Below are positions 20,277 through 28,004 of a stretch of 52,254 nt of DNA, piece after piece. The notes under the pieces are model-generated. The model was not told the DNA's origin. It worked only from the letters and a program-made list of their open reading frames with translations, and did not search any database. The position numbers and the translations under genes were made by a program. Position 1 is the stretch's first letter; each line of letters opens with the position of its first letter. Origin of the DNA: a virus; the IMG/VR virus record IMGVR_UViG_3300048817_000118, positions 1 through 52,254 of that record. One strand, given 5' to 3'.

Positions 20277-21094
20277 TGAACTGGCAGCCCCGAAAGCGCA
20301 CGGAGCAAGAGTACGAGCGGTCGATCTTCGGCCTGTTTGCTAATGCCCTGGAGGAGTCGGAGCGCAGCGGCGTGCCCGTGCGGCTGCTGAGCGGTGTGGA
20401 GTTCCTGGCGCGCTACGCGGAGCAGGCCGCGTTAAGGATGATCACGGCGCTGTACTTCGCCGGGGCGCGGACCTGGCGCGAGGCGGCGCGGGCCAGCGGG
20501 AAGACGGCGTTGATGTACCAAGCCCTGCAGCGGGAGATGCGGGGGCCGGTGGGCGCGCGGGTAAGGGAGCTGGTTCGGGAGAACGCCAGGCTAATAGGCA
20601 GTTTCCCGCAGAGCGTTGCCAGCGCAGTGGCAGCGCGGGCGGCGGCGCAACAACAGGCGGGCGGTCGCGCGTCGGAGCTAGCTGCTAGGTCCTCCTTACT
20701 CCGGCGCGCCGCCCGCTGGCGCGCAAGGCTGGTGGCCCGCACGGAAGTCTCCAAGGCGTCTACGGCGCTTACGCAGGCGCGGAGCGAGGCGCTGGGGCTG
20801 CCGTGGTACGTGTGGGAGACCTCTCAGGACCAGCGCGTACGGGCCAGCCACAGGAAGATGCAGGGCGTGCTGGTGGCATGGGCTGACCCTCCGTCGCCCG
20901 AGCTGCTGGTGGGGGAGAAGGGCGAGGGGCACTACTACAACGCCGGGGACATCTACAATTGCCGGTGCTATCCCGCGCCGCTAGTGCGGCTGGACCAGAT
21001 CAGCTGGCCCCACCGCGTCTACCGCGACGGGGCCGTACGCTACATGACGCTCTCGCAGTTTAAACGTCTAAACCAACAGGAGGTGGCCGCATGA
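20276..21094 (+). CDS. Minor head protein (Mu F / SPP1 gp7-like)
   Basis: A 272-aa protein from ATG 20276 (TAATG overlap). The N-terminal two thirds are helical. The C-terminal part has the diagnostic motif VRASHRKMQGVLVAWADPPS, then YYNAGDIYNCRCYPAPLV of the phage Mu F-like head morphogenesis family (PF04233). Such proteins sit near the portal in a few copies and help head assembly or DNA ejection. It ends with AGGAGG in its last codons, the ribosome site of the next gene. Confidence 0.85.
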   Translation: MNWQPRKRTEQEYERSIFGLFANALEESERSGVPVRLLSGVEFLARYAEQAALRMITALYFAGARTWREAARASGKTALMYQALQREMRGPVGARVRELVRENARLIGSFPQSVASAVAARAAAQQQAGGRASELAARSSLLRRAARWRARLVARTEVSKASTALTQARSEALGLPWYVWETSQDQRVRASHRKMQGVLVAWADPPSPELLVGEKGEGHYYNAGDIYNCRCYPAPLVRLDQISWPHRVYRDGAVRYMTLSQFKRLNQQEVAA

Positions 21095-23943
21095 GACTTT
21101 TTAAGGCGCTGGGGGCAGTGCTGCTGTTTTCCGCCCTGGCGCTCGCGCAGGCAACGCACCCGCTGTCGTGCTCGCTGGCGACTACGCAGACCTGCACCAT
21201 CGGCAACGGCAACGGGGCCTTCGCCGCCAGCTTCGAGGAGGTGCCTTCTGGGTCGCCCGCCACTGTGAGCGTCACGGTGCAGGGCTGCATGAACACCGGG
21301 AACACCTGCGACGCGGCGGCCGACACTAACACGGCCACTACGGCCGCAATCCGGGGCGTGACGTTCACCAAGGTGTACGACTACTTTAAGGTGACGGCTA
21401 CGCTCTCCGGCGGGACCGCCCCCGTCATCGTCGTCAACCCAACCATTAGCACCGCTAATAGCCATGCAGGGAGCAGTGTAACCGGCACTGCTCCTATCGT
21501 GGTATCGGGTACAGCCATTTCCTGCCCAACTTGCGGCACTGGCACCGGATCAGTCAGCAGCGCTTCGGTCACCACAGCCAACGGCGTTTCAGGAACGGTT
21601 GCAACACCCACTACCACACCGGCGATCACTTTGACGCTGGGAGCGATCACGCCAACGTCGGTAGCGATTGGCGGCGGCACGGCCCTCACCAGCAGCAATC
21701 AGACGGGTACAGGAAGCTTGGTATTGGCAGATTCCCCTGCCTTGGTTACTCCTACTTTGGACGTAGCCACAGGAACGTCGTTGGCGCTTGGCGGAGGAAC
21801 AGCGTTAGCTACTACGAATCAGACCGGCACGGGGAGTCTCGTACTCGCCACGTCTCCCACGCTGGTTACTCCCGCGCTTGGAACGCCCGCTTCTGGAGTA
21901 GCAACGAACCTTACGGGATTTCCTACGCTGAATCAGAATACGACCGGAACTGCCGCCAATCTCTCCGGCACGCCTGCGTTGCCTAGCGGTACTACGGCAA
22001 CAACTCAAACGGCTGGAGATATCTCGACCGATCTGTCGAACGATGCGTTCGTAGCAGCGGCAGTGGCAGCAGCCGTCGCTTCTGGAACAGTTGGTCAACC
22101 CTCCGTATATACATCTACAGGTGGAATTGGATCGTCCCCCATTTATTACGATGTTACTAAGTTTACTGGGGCGACTGCGGACATCAAACTGTCGAATTGC
22201 CTGACCGCAGTCTCTTCAGGCGGAGTCTGCGACGCTCGGGGCTATGGGGCTACTACGCAAACGATTGCAGCCACCGTGAGCATTGGGCTTGTCGCGGCAG
22301 GAAATAAACAAGTGGTAGTATTTTCGCCAGCGACTTCCTTTATCCCATCGACTTCCTCTACCCAAATGTTCACGCTTGGGCCTTGGGCAGATGTCGCGGG
22401 TTTGCATATTGATACCAGTAGTCAAGTGTCTTATTCAGTAGCCGCGATTATTATCGCCGGGTATTACGGAGGAACGAACGGAGCCTACCAAGCAGCAATT
22501 CTTAAAGATTCTTGGGTAAATGGCGGCGCAAATTGGACCTCCGGCTCAGCGTGCTTAGAGTTAACGACGCCAAGTACCAGCGCCAGCACTTATTACGCAA
22601 GAGTGAACGGTTTTGAGTGTAACAACCTTTACGACGGAATTTTACTTTATGCTCCGAATACCAGCACTGGTGGCGTCAACGCCAACACACTGACAAACAT
22701 CAAATTGGGTGGTAGCGTCTATCCCATTGAACTAAATGGCAGTTCGGGGTTTGCGAACCCAGCGTTGCAGATGTCGGGCAACGTGTTCTCGAACGTCACC
22801 TCGGAATGGAACTCCTCCAACACAATCTACCAGATCTATGTTCATGGAAATGCATACGCCAACAACTTTACTGGATTGGAATTGTTTGATGCAACGACGA
22901 CTATATTCTTATCTGGAACCTCAGGCGGAACTGGTGGCAGCGGAGTCAATGGAAATTTCTTTGAAGGTTACATCTCTCCATATAGCGACACTACTACGGG
23001 ATTGCCGAATAACCCAAATATGTTTATTTGTCAAAATTGTTTGCAAGGGCAGTCTAACTTTGGTGGGGTTAATTCCTTGTGGCTAAATACTTCCGGCCAC
23101 GTTCAGACCAGCGACTACACTAATCCGGGGGGCTACATTGCGTGCTGCGTTGGTTCTACGGCTTCAGAAGAATTTATCTCATCCCCCGGAATTAGTGGCG
23201 CGGGAACGACTGGATGGCACTGGTATACGGCGAATAACTCAACAGGCGCACTTAACGCATTTGTAATGTCGCTTGACAATACAGGACTGCTCACTACGGG
23301 AAGCACGATCAGGGCTGGCGGTGGAGTCTATGAGGCGAGCACATCATCCCAAGCTCTTTCGCTTCTTGGGGGCTTGAGTTCGTCAGGAATAAATCAGACT
23401 CAAGGTGGTCTATTTGCCCGTGGAGCGGATAGCACCGGAACGGGCGCGAGCGAGGCAGGAGGGTTTGCGCTTCTTCGTGGTGGTATGTTGACCAACACCA
23501 CCCCGAGCGCAACAGCACTCGAAGGCGTCGTCCAGATAAGCGCTGGATTCTTAAAAGGGACAGCTGTTGCAAATGTAGGTGACGTGGTTTGTGGAACTAC
23601 GACAGCCTTTACCGTGACGGACTGCTCCCACACCGGGCCAGCGGTGAACATTATCGGCATTGCCACTTATACCGCGAATCCGCTTGGTGTGATTACGAAT
23701 GGGCTCGCTCTGGTGAAACTGAGTGCGGCCCTGACTGCTATTGGAGATACGGTTTGCATGGGAACGACCACGGACGGGCTAGCGGTGGATAGCGGCGGAG
23801 TAGGTGTGTGTGCTACCGCCGGAACCAGTATTGGGGTGATCGTCGCCGACTCTGGCACTGTTACAACTGCCTTTGGAGCTAACACGGCTGCGATCGCCAT
23901 GAGCACGACGTTGCCCTTGGTGAAATTAAACATTGGCAAATAA
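21091..23943 (+). CDS. Exported 950-aa beta-helix/repeat protein
   Basis: From ATG 21091, with CAGGAGGTGGCCGC as ribosome site, MRLFKALGAVLLFSALALAQ is a Sec signal peptide, cleavage near ALAQA. Residues 120-330 hold fibre-type repeats (GTGSLVLADSPALVTPTLDV, SLVLATSPTLVTPALGTPAS). From about 345 to 780 a lower-GC part (about 22120-23430) is beta-helix-like with many Asn/Ser/Thr turns. The last 140 residues form a beta domain (GDVVCGTTTAFTVTDCSHTG). The architecture is that of a tail fibre or pectate-lyase-like adhesin, yet the signal peptide predicts export. It follows the Mu-F-like gene with an ATGA overlap. Confidence 0.75.
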   Translation: MRLFKALGAVLLFSALALAQATHPLSCSLATTQTCTIGNGNGAFAASFEEVPSGSPATVSVTVQGCMNTGNTCDAAADTNTATTAAIRGVTFTKVYDYFKVTATLSGGTAPVIVVNPTISTANSHAGSSVTGTAPIVVSGTAISCPTCGTGTGSVSSASVTTANGVSGTVATPTTTPAITLTLGAITPTSVAIGGGTALTSSNQTGTGSLVLADSPALVTPTLDVATGTSLALGGGTALATTNQTGTGSLVLATSPTLVTPALGTPASGVATNLTGFPTLNQNTTGTAANLSGTPALPSGTTATTQTAGDISTDLSNDAFVAAAVAAAVASGTVGQPSVYTSTGGIGSSPIYYDVTKFTGATADIKLSNCLTAVSSGGVCDARGYGATTQTIAATVSIGLVAAGNKQVVVFSPATSFIPSTSSTQMFTLGPWADVAGLHIDTSSQVSYSVAAIIIAGYYGGTNGAYQAAILKDSWVNGGANWTSGSACLELTTPSTSASTYYARVNGFECNNLYDGILLYAPNTSTGGVNANTLTNIKLGGSVYPIELNGSSGFANPALQMSGNVFSNVTSEWNSSNTIYQIYVHGNAYANNFTGLELFDATTTIFLSGTSGGTGGSGVNGNFFEGYISPYSDTTTGLPNNPNMFICQNCLQGQSNFGGVNSLWLNTSGHVQTSDYTNPGGYIACCVGSTASEEFISSPGISGAGTTGWHWYTANNSTGALNAFVMSLDNTGLLTTGSTIRAGGGVYEASTSSQALSLLGGLSSSGINQTQGGLFARGADSTGTGASEAGGFALLRGGMLTNTTPSATALEGVVQISAGFLKGTAVANVGDVVCGTTTAFTVTDCSHTGPAVNIIGIATYTANPLGVITNGLALVKLSAALTAIGDTVCMGTTTDGLAVDSGGVGVCATAGTSIGVIVADSGTVTTAFGANTAAIAMSTTLPLVKLNIGK

Positions 23944-24042
23944 TTGGATTCGTTGGCGTTCTATCATTTCGCCGGACTCGAGATTCCCATGACCGAAGAC
24001 GAGCTTGCGCAGGAATTTGACCGACTGTTTCCGCCCCAATAA
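23944..24042 (+). CDS. 32-aa small ORF
   Basis: A TTG directly after the previous stop opens LDSLAFYHFAGLEIPMTEDE, then LAQEFDRLFPPQ. The frame reads naturally and the next ATG follows four bases later. There is no evident ribosome site. It may be a small accessory or a relic. Function unknown. Confidence 0.4.
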   Translation: MDSLAFYHFAGLEIPMTEDELAQEFDRLFPPQ

Positions 24043-24045
24043 CCC

Positions 24046-24276
24046 ATGAACTCCCTCGTCCGTACCCAAACCATCGTCAACGAACCAGTTTCCTTGGCAG
24101 CCATGAAGAACTGGCTCAAATTACCCGCCACGGTGACCGCTGATGACGGTGACATCTTGGATCTCATCTCGGAAGCGCGCATCCAGTGCGAACTTTTGAC
24201 CAACTGCGCGCTCGTCCGGTCAACGTTCGTCCAGTATCTCGACGACGACAGGAACTTTACTCGGCGTGACCTGTAA
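24046..24276 (+). CDS. Truncated gp6-like head-tail connector
   Basis: A 76-aa product from ATG 24046. TIVNEPVSLAAMKNWLKLPA, then DILDLISEARIQCELLTNCA and LVRSTFVQYLD match the N-terminal third of phage head-tail connectors (gp6/QLRG type), which normally reach 100-200 residues. The homology ends at QYLD and the frame stops after 11 further residues. Because a DUF4054 adaptor is already present, this may be a non-functional relic. Confidence 0.6.
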   Translation: MNSLVRTQTIVNEPVSLAAMKNWLKLPATVTADDGDILDLISEARIQCELLTNCALVRSTFVQYLDDDRNFTRRDL

Positions 24277-24400
24277 CGTGACGCCGAGCACCATAAACCC
24301 CAGCGTAATCACGGCCAAGGTCGTGACTACGAGTTTCAGCTTTGCTATTACCACTCCGACGACGAACCCTGACTGCTTTCAATACCTGATTGTGAACTGA
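24200..24400 (+). pseudogene. Orphan C-terminal reading frame behind the connector relic
   Basis: In the +1 frame relative to the connector a start-less stretch reads TTTGTLLGVTCNVTPSTINP, then SVITAKVVTTSFSFAITTPT and ends FQYLIVN. It looks like the end of a beta-sandwich structural protein. No ATG, GTG or TTG initiates it with a ribosome site. A deletion joining two genes, or a frameshift near 24245, would explain the pair. Confidence 0.45.
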
Positions 24401-24409
24401 GGGTGACTT

Positions 24410-25201
24410 ATGCAGCGTAAGTATGGACGCAAGAAGCCGGGGCCACTGCCTCTGAATATGATGCTGACGCGGGCCACGCCGCTGCTGCTGCCGGTGGTGG
24501 ACCTGCGCAAGTGGGACGGCCCCATTAAGAACCAAAACAGCTTGGGCAGCTGCACCGGGCACGCCTTCGCGGAGACCGGAGAGCACATATTCCGCAAATA
24601 CTACGGCAAGCAGCCCATCTTCAGCCCGCTGTACACCTACGCCCTGGAACTCATCGCGGACGGCAACTTCCCGAACGACGCGGGCTCCGACGGGACCACG
24701 GGCTGCGAGGTGGTGGTGGCGAACGGCTACTGCGAGGACGCGCTGTACCCGGACGCCGGGCAGAACATCATCACCCCCACCGCCGCCATGAACGCCAACG
24801 CCGCACTGTGGCGTCTTACGGGACTGGGCGGCAACGGCGCTTACCACGGGCTGACGGGTTCGCAGGTGGCGCTTAGCGTCCTGGGCGACCCGGTGCCTTG
24901 GCCCGTGTGCATGGGCTTTACCGTAATGGCCTCGTTCGAGTCCGCCACGGTGGCCGAGACAGGCGTGTACTTGCCGCAGCCGGATGAGCAGATGGTGGGC
25001 GGGCACGAGGTGAAGGCCAGCGGCTACGACATCGGCACCATGGCCACCCTGCGCCCGTTTAACTGCCCGCCCGCCGTGCTGTTCCAGAACTCCTGGGGCG
25101 CGGATTGGGGGCTGAACGGCTATTTCTGGTGCCCGTTGAGTGTGCTTGACGACCCAAATTCGGATCTTAAAATTATCCATTCCGGTGGAATCTGGAAGTA
25201 G
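24410..25201 (+). CDS. Papain-family (C1) cysteine peptidase
   Basis: A 263-aa protein from ATG 24410. All four active-site positions of papain are visible in order: Gln42 and Cys48 in IKNQNSLGSCTGHAF, His199 in GGHEVKASGYD, and Asn227 in FQNSWGADWG. It lacks a signal peptide and the usual inhibitory propeptide; only 30 residues precede the DLRKW motif. It cleaves peptide bonds. The place among connector and tail genes suggests maturation of a virion protein, delivery into the host, or cutting of a host factor. Long shadow frames exist on the other strand. Confidence 0.88.
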   Translation: MQRKYGRKKPGPLPLNMMLTRATPLLLPVVDLRKWDGPIKNQNSLGSCTGHAFAETGEHIFRKYYGKQPIFSPLYTYALELIADGNFPNDAGSDGTTGCEVVVANGYCEDALYPDAGQNIITPTAAMNANAALWRLTGLGGNGAYHGLTGSQVALSVLGDPVPWPVCMGFTVMASFESATVAETGVYLPQPDEQMVGGHEVKASGYDIGTMATLRPFNCPPAVLFQNSWGADWGLNGYFWCPLSVLDDPNSDLKIIHSGGIWK

Positions 25202-25209
25202 GTGAACCC

Positions 25210-25560
25210 GTGGAAGAGCCTCTACCTTATCAACCCGTACAGCAAACCTGGTTTCAGCGCTTGCAATCCATAATCAACCTAATCCTTGCCAAGGTGCAGC
25301 AGCTCCTTACCGGGCAGCAGCGCACTAATGCCGGAATCCAAGAGATCGAGCAGCACCTGGCGAAGCTGGACCTGGCCGCGCTCATGGAAGCCATTGCCGC
25401 GCTTGGCGCAGCCGTGGCGCAGCTGGGCAACGCCGAGTCCGCCGGGTTCGCCGGGCTGAACCAGCAGATCGCCACCTTGCAGGCCGAAGTAGAAGAGCTT
25501 TTAACCGCCCCCGTACAACAGATCGCCGGGTGTACGGCGACCTTAAACATCGATGAATAG
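25210..25560 (+). CDS. Coiled-coil protein
   Basis: A 116-aa protein from GTG 25210. Residues 14-100 are an almost continuous coiled coil with heptads of Leu/Ile/Ala (FQRLQSIINLILAKVQQLLT, then IATLQAEVEELL). It ends AGCTATLNIDE. It probably forms trimers or other bundles. Family and role unknown; it sits between the peptidase and an Ig-like tail protein. Confidence 0.7.
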   Translation: MEEPLPYQPVQQTWFQRLQSIINLILAKVQQLLTGQQRTNAGIQEIEQHLAKLDLAALMEAIAALGAAVAQLGNAESAGFAGLNQQIATLQAEVEELLTAPVQQIAGCTATLNIDE

Positions 25561-25571
25561 TAACTAACGAG

Positions 25572-25586
25572 TTCCTAACTTAGGAA
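25572..25586. promoter_or_regulatory. 15-bp palindrome upstream of the Ig-like gene
   Basis: TTCCTAACTTAGGAA is a perfect dyad (two 7-bp arms around one C). It lies in a 38-nt gap, just before the ribosome site AAAAAAGGAGCATT. It could be an operator or a small RNA hairpin; nothing else identifies it. Confidence 0.4.
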
Positions 25587-25598
25587 AAAAGGAGCATT

Positions 25599-26033
25599 AT
25601 GACACTACCAGCAAGAAAAGTAGCCAAGAAGGCCACCGCCACGCTGAACGTTCTGGACGACGGAACGGCATCCATCTCCCTTAACTTCACCGACGTAGAC
25701 GGCCTGCCCATTACCGGGCTTACCGCCTACCCGTCGCAACTGGCCCAGCCCACGTTCGCCAGCTCGGACCAGACGCCGGGGCCTAGCGCGTTCCTGATAA
25801 CGCCCTCGGCGCTGCCTAGCTCCAACGCCGTCACGGGCGGACTGACGGTAGCCAGCGTGTCCTGCGTCGCGCCGGTGGTGCAGCCTCCGGCCGCCAACGT
25901 GGACTTCACGGTTACCATCGCCAGCGGGTTTACCAACCAGACGGCCCCGCTCGTCATGGATGCCGGGGACCTGAGCATCGTGGCCGACCCCAGCGCGCTG
26001 GGCGGGTTCGCGGCGGTAACCAGTACCCCGTAG
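25599..26033 (+). CDS. Beta-rich (Ig-like) head/tail structural protein
   Basis: A 144-aa protein from ATG 25599 (MTLPARKVAKKATATLNVLD). It is almost wholly beta: ATLNVLDDGTASISLNFTDV, VDFTVTIASGFTNQTAPLVM, with Pro/Gly loops. This resembles small Ig-like decoration domains of phage heads and tails. The assignment is structural inference; no catalytic residues are seen. A palindrome precedes it. Confidence 0.6.
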   Translation: MTLPARKVAKKATATLNVLDDGTASISLNFTDVDGLPITGLTAYPSQLAQPTFASSDQTPGPSAFLITPSALPSSNAVTGGLTVASVSCVAPVVQPPAANVDFTVTIASGFTNQTAPLVMDAGDLSIVADPSALGGFAAVTSTP

Positions 26034-26039
26034 GCTGCT

Positions 26040-26600
26040 ATGCGCCCAACGGTCGGGCTTACTACCGGGAGCAGCAAGGTTCAGCAGAACTTGATGCAGA
26101 GCCTTGCTGCGCTCCGCAAGTCCCAAGTGTACGTGGGCATCCCGGCCACTAACGCTATGGAGCGCAAGCGGCAGATGATGGGCGCGGCGGGCCGGAGTAG
26201 CGGCAAGAAGCGGGCGCGGCTGGAGAAGGCGGCGGTGGAGTCCGGGGTGAACAATGCCGAGCTCCTGTACATACATTCCAACGGCAGTCCGCTGCGGCAT
26301 ATTCCGGCGCGGCCTGTTATAGAGCCCGCCATCACGGAGCCCGGTAATAAGGCGCTTATTACTAAGGAGCTGGGCAAGGCCGCCGAGGCGGGGCTGGCGG
26401 GCAACGCTGCCGACGTGACCATGCGATTGAACCGCGCCGGGATGCTGGCTCAGAATATTTGTCGTGCTTGGTTTGTTGATCCTAGGAACGGCTGGGCCCC
26501 GAACGCGCCGAGCACGATTCGACGCAAGGGCTCGGATCGTCCACTTATAGATACCGGGGCACTTCGGCAAGCAATTACTTACATCGTGGTGCAAGAATAA
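26040..26600 (+). CDS. Tail completion / virion morphogenesis protein (gp10 or gpG-like)
   Basis: A 186-aa protein from ATG 26040. The features SQVYVGIPA near residue 30, NAELLYIHSNGSPLRHIPAR with PVIEPAI (residues 70-102), and the end DRPLIDTGALRQAITYIVV are the pattern of the neck/tail completion family related to HK97 gp10 and Mu gpG. It would cap the tail tube end or join tail to head. The end overlaps the next start (TAATG). Confidence 0.8.
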   Translation: MRPTVGLTTGSSKVQQNLMQSLAALRKSQVYVGIPATNAMERKRQMMGAAGRSSGKKRARLEKAAVESGVNNAELLYIHSNGSPLRHIPARPVIEPAITEPGNKALITKELGKAAEAGLAGNAADVTMRLNRAGMLAQNICRAWFVDPRNGWAPNAPSTIRRKGSDRPLIDTGALRQAITYIVVQE

Positions 26601-26962
26601 TGCTGCAAGAGCTAGGCGACGTTGTCAACAATCCCGACATCGCTGAAAACTTCCAGATACTGCGCAACCCCGGCGTGTACGCGCAGGGCGGGTGGCAGGG
26701 CAGCACGCAGCAATCCTTTTCGGTGTATGGAACTGTCAGTCTGGCCAGCCAGAAGGAGATCCAGATGCTGCCCGACGCGGACCACGTGACCGAAGCTAGA
26801 ATCTTCCACAGTTCCACGCCGATGTACGTCACGAGCGAGGACAAGGGGATCACCTCCGACATTCTGGTGTGGAAGAACATCAACTACCGCGTAGCGCGGG
26901 AGCTGCCCTACGGCGTGCGCGGCTACTACGGGGCGATTGCCGTTAGGATGGCGGGTCAGTAA
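26600..26962 (+). CDS. Neck/head-closure-type protein
   Basis: A 120-aa protein from ATG 26600. YAQGGWQGSTQQSFSVYGTV, then DADHVTEARIFHSSTPMYVT and DILVWKNINYRVARELPY form a small beta-barrel pattern seen in stopper or neck proteins of DUF4054/DUF3383 phages. Position between the gp10-like and terminator-like genes fits head closure. No enzymatic motif. Confidence 0.65.
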   Translation: MLQELGDVVNNPDIAENFQILRNPGVYAQGGWQGSTQQSFSVYGTVSLASQKEIQMLPDADHVTEARIFHSSTPMYVTSEDKGITSDILVWKNINYRVARELPYGVRGYYGAIAVRMAGQ

Positions 26963-26963
26963 G

Positions 26964-27992
26964 ATGGCGACTTTGCCGCTCACTCCGCCGCAGATCGACA
27001 CTGTGGTGCAAACGGCCACCATTGCCATGCTGGGGCTGCCTGTACCGCAGTCGACCACGGACCCAGTGTACGAGCGAGTTCGGATAGGTTGGCAGCAGCA
27101 GGGGCAGCCCTTCGAGACTATCGACGAGGACATCATTACCTTGCGCTGCGTGGAGGTGGACGACCTGTACAATCGAGTGCGGGACGTGAGCTACGTGCAG
27201 AACAACTTTGTAAAGCTCACGCAGTACACCCGCGTGTGGCAGGTGTTCTGGGTGGTCTACGGGCCCAACAGCTTCGACAACTGCCGCCGCCTGCGCAGTC
27301 GCCTGTTCGACCAGGACATCCACGACATCTTCAGCAGCTCGCTTCTATATTTAGTCACCGACCCGGCGGCCCCCACGCGCGTGCCGGAAGAGCACGACGG
27401 GCAGTGGTGGGAGCGCGTCGACTTCTGGGCCAAGTTCAACGAGTTCGTCACTGAGGAGTACGGCTCGCAAGCCGTGCTGAGCGCCGAGGTCATCGTGATC
27501 GACAGCAAGGCTGGGGAGATCGCCGACATCACGGTGTCCAACCTGCCTACTGCTCTTGTTCCAGCCTGCGCAATGTCAACGTCGGGCGGCATGATCACGC
27601 TGGACGAGGCGGCCCTGATTTTGCAGCAGCAGGGCAACCAGATCAACTTCGTGCAGGTCGGCGCGCAGACGTACTCCGGCGACCTGGGCACTTGCGCCAT
27701 CACCACCGGGGAGCTGGTCGCGGGCGACTTCCAGCACGGTTGCACCCTGGCGGACGGCGGGCGGCTGCTCGTTACCATGCCGGGAGCGCCCAACATACAA
27801 TATGCGGCCACGCTACAAGGCACTGTCTGGGCGCTGGTCACGACGCTCGACGGCTCGAATTCCTACACTCTAACGGCCAACCTGGTTTCCGGGCAGGGCA
27901 ACGGCACTTTTACGTTGGAGACCGTGAGCATTGGCTCTGGGCTGTGGAGCGTCGCGGCGGCGGTGCAGGGCATGTCCCTGAATTTGGTTTAG
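26964..27992 (+). CDS. Tail/neck terminator protein (gp12-like domain)
   Basis: A 342-aa protein from ATG 26964. The first 190 residues (PLTPPQIDTVVQTATIAMLG, QSTTDPVYERVRIGWQQQG, DIITLRCVEVDDLYNRVRDV, VVYGPNSFDNCRRLR) match the neck terminator domain of Pam3-type and similar myophages. It forms a ring ending the tail tube and meeting the neck. The remaining 150 residues are an added beta-rich region (DEAALILQQQGNQINFVQVG onward), longer than the core family. Confidence 0.75.
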   Translation: MATLPLTPPQIDTVVQTATIAMLGLPVPQSTTDPVYERVRIGWQQQGQPFETIDEDIITLRCVEVDDLYNRVRDVSYVQNNFVKLTQYTRVWQVFWVVYGPNSFDNCRRLRSRLFDQDIHDIFSSSLLYLVTDPAAPTRVPEEHDGQWWERVDFWAKFNEFVTEEYGSQAVLSAEVIVIDSKAGEIADITVSNLPTALVPACAMSTSGGMITLDEAALILQQQGNQINFVQVGAQTYSGDLGTCAITTGELVAGDFQHGCTLADGGRLLVTMPGAPNIQYAATLQGTVWALVTTLDGSNSYTLTANLVSGQGNGTFTLETVSIGSGLWSVAAAVQGMSLNLV

Positions 27993-28004
27993 GAGATCAT
28001 CAAT

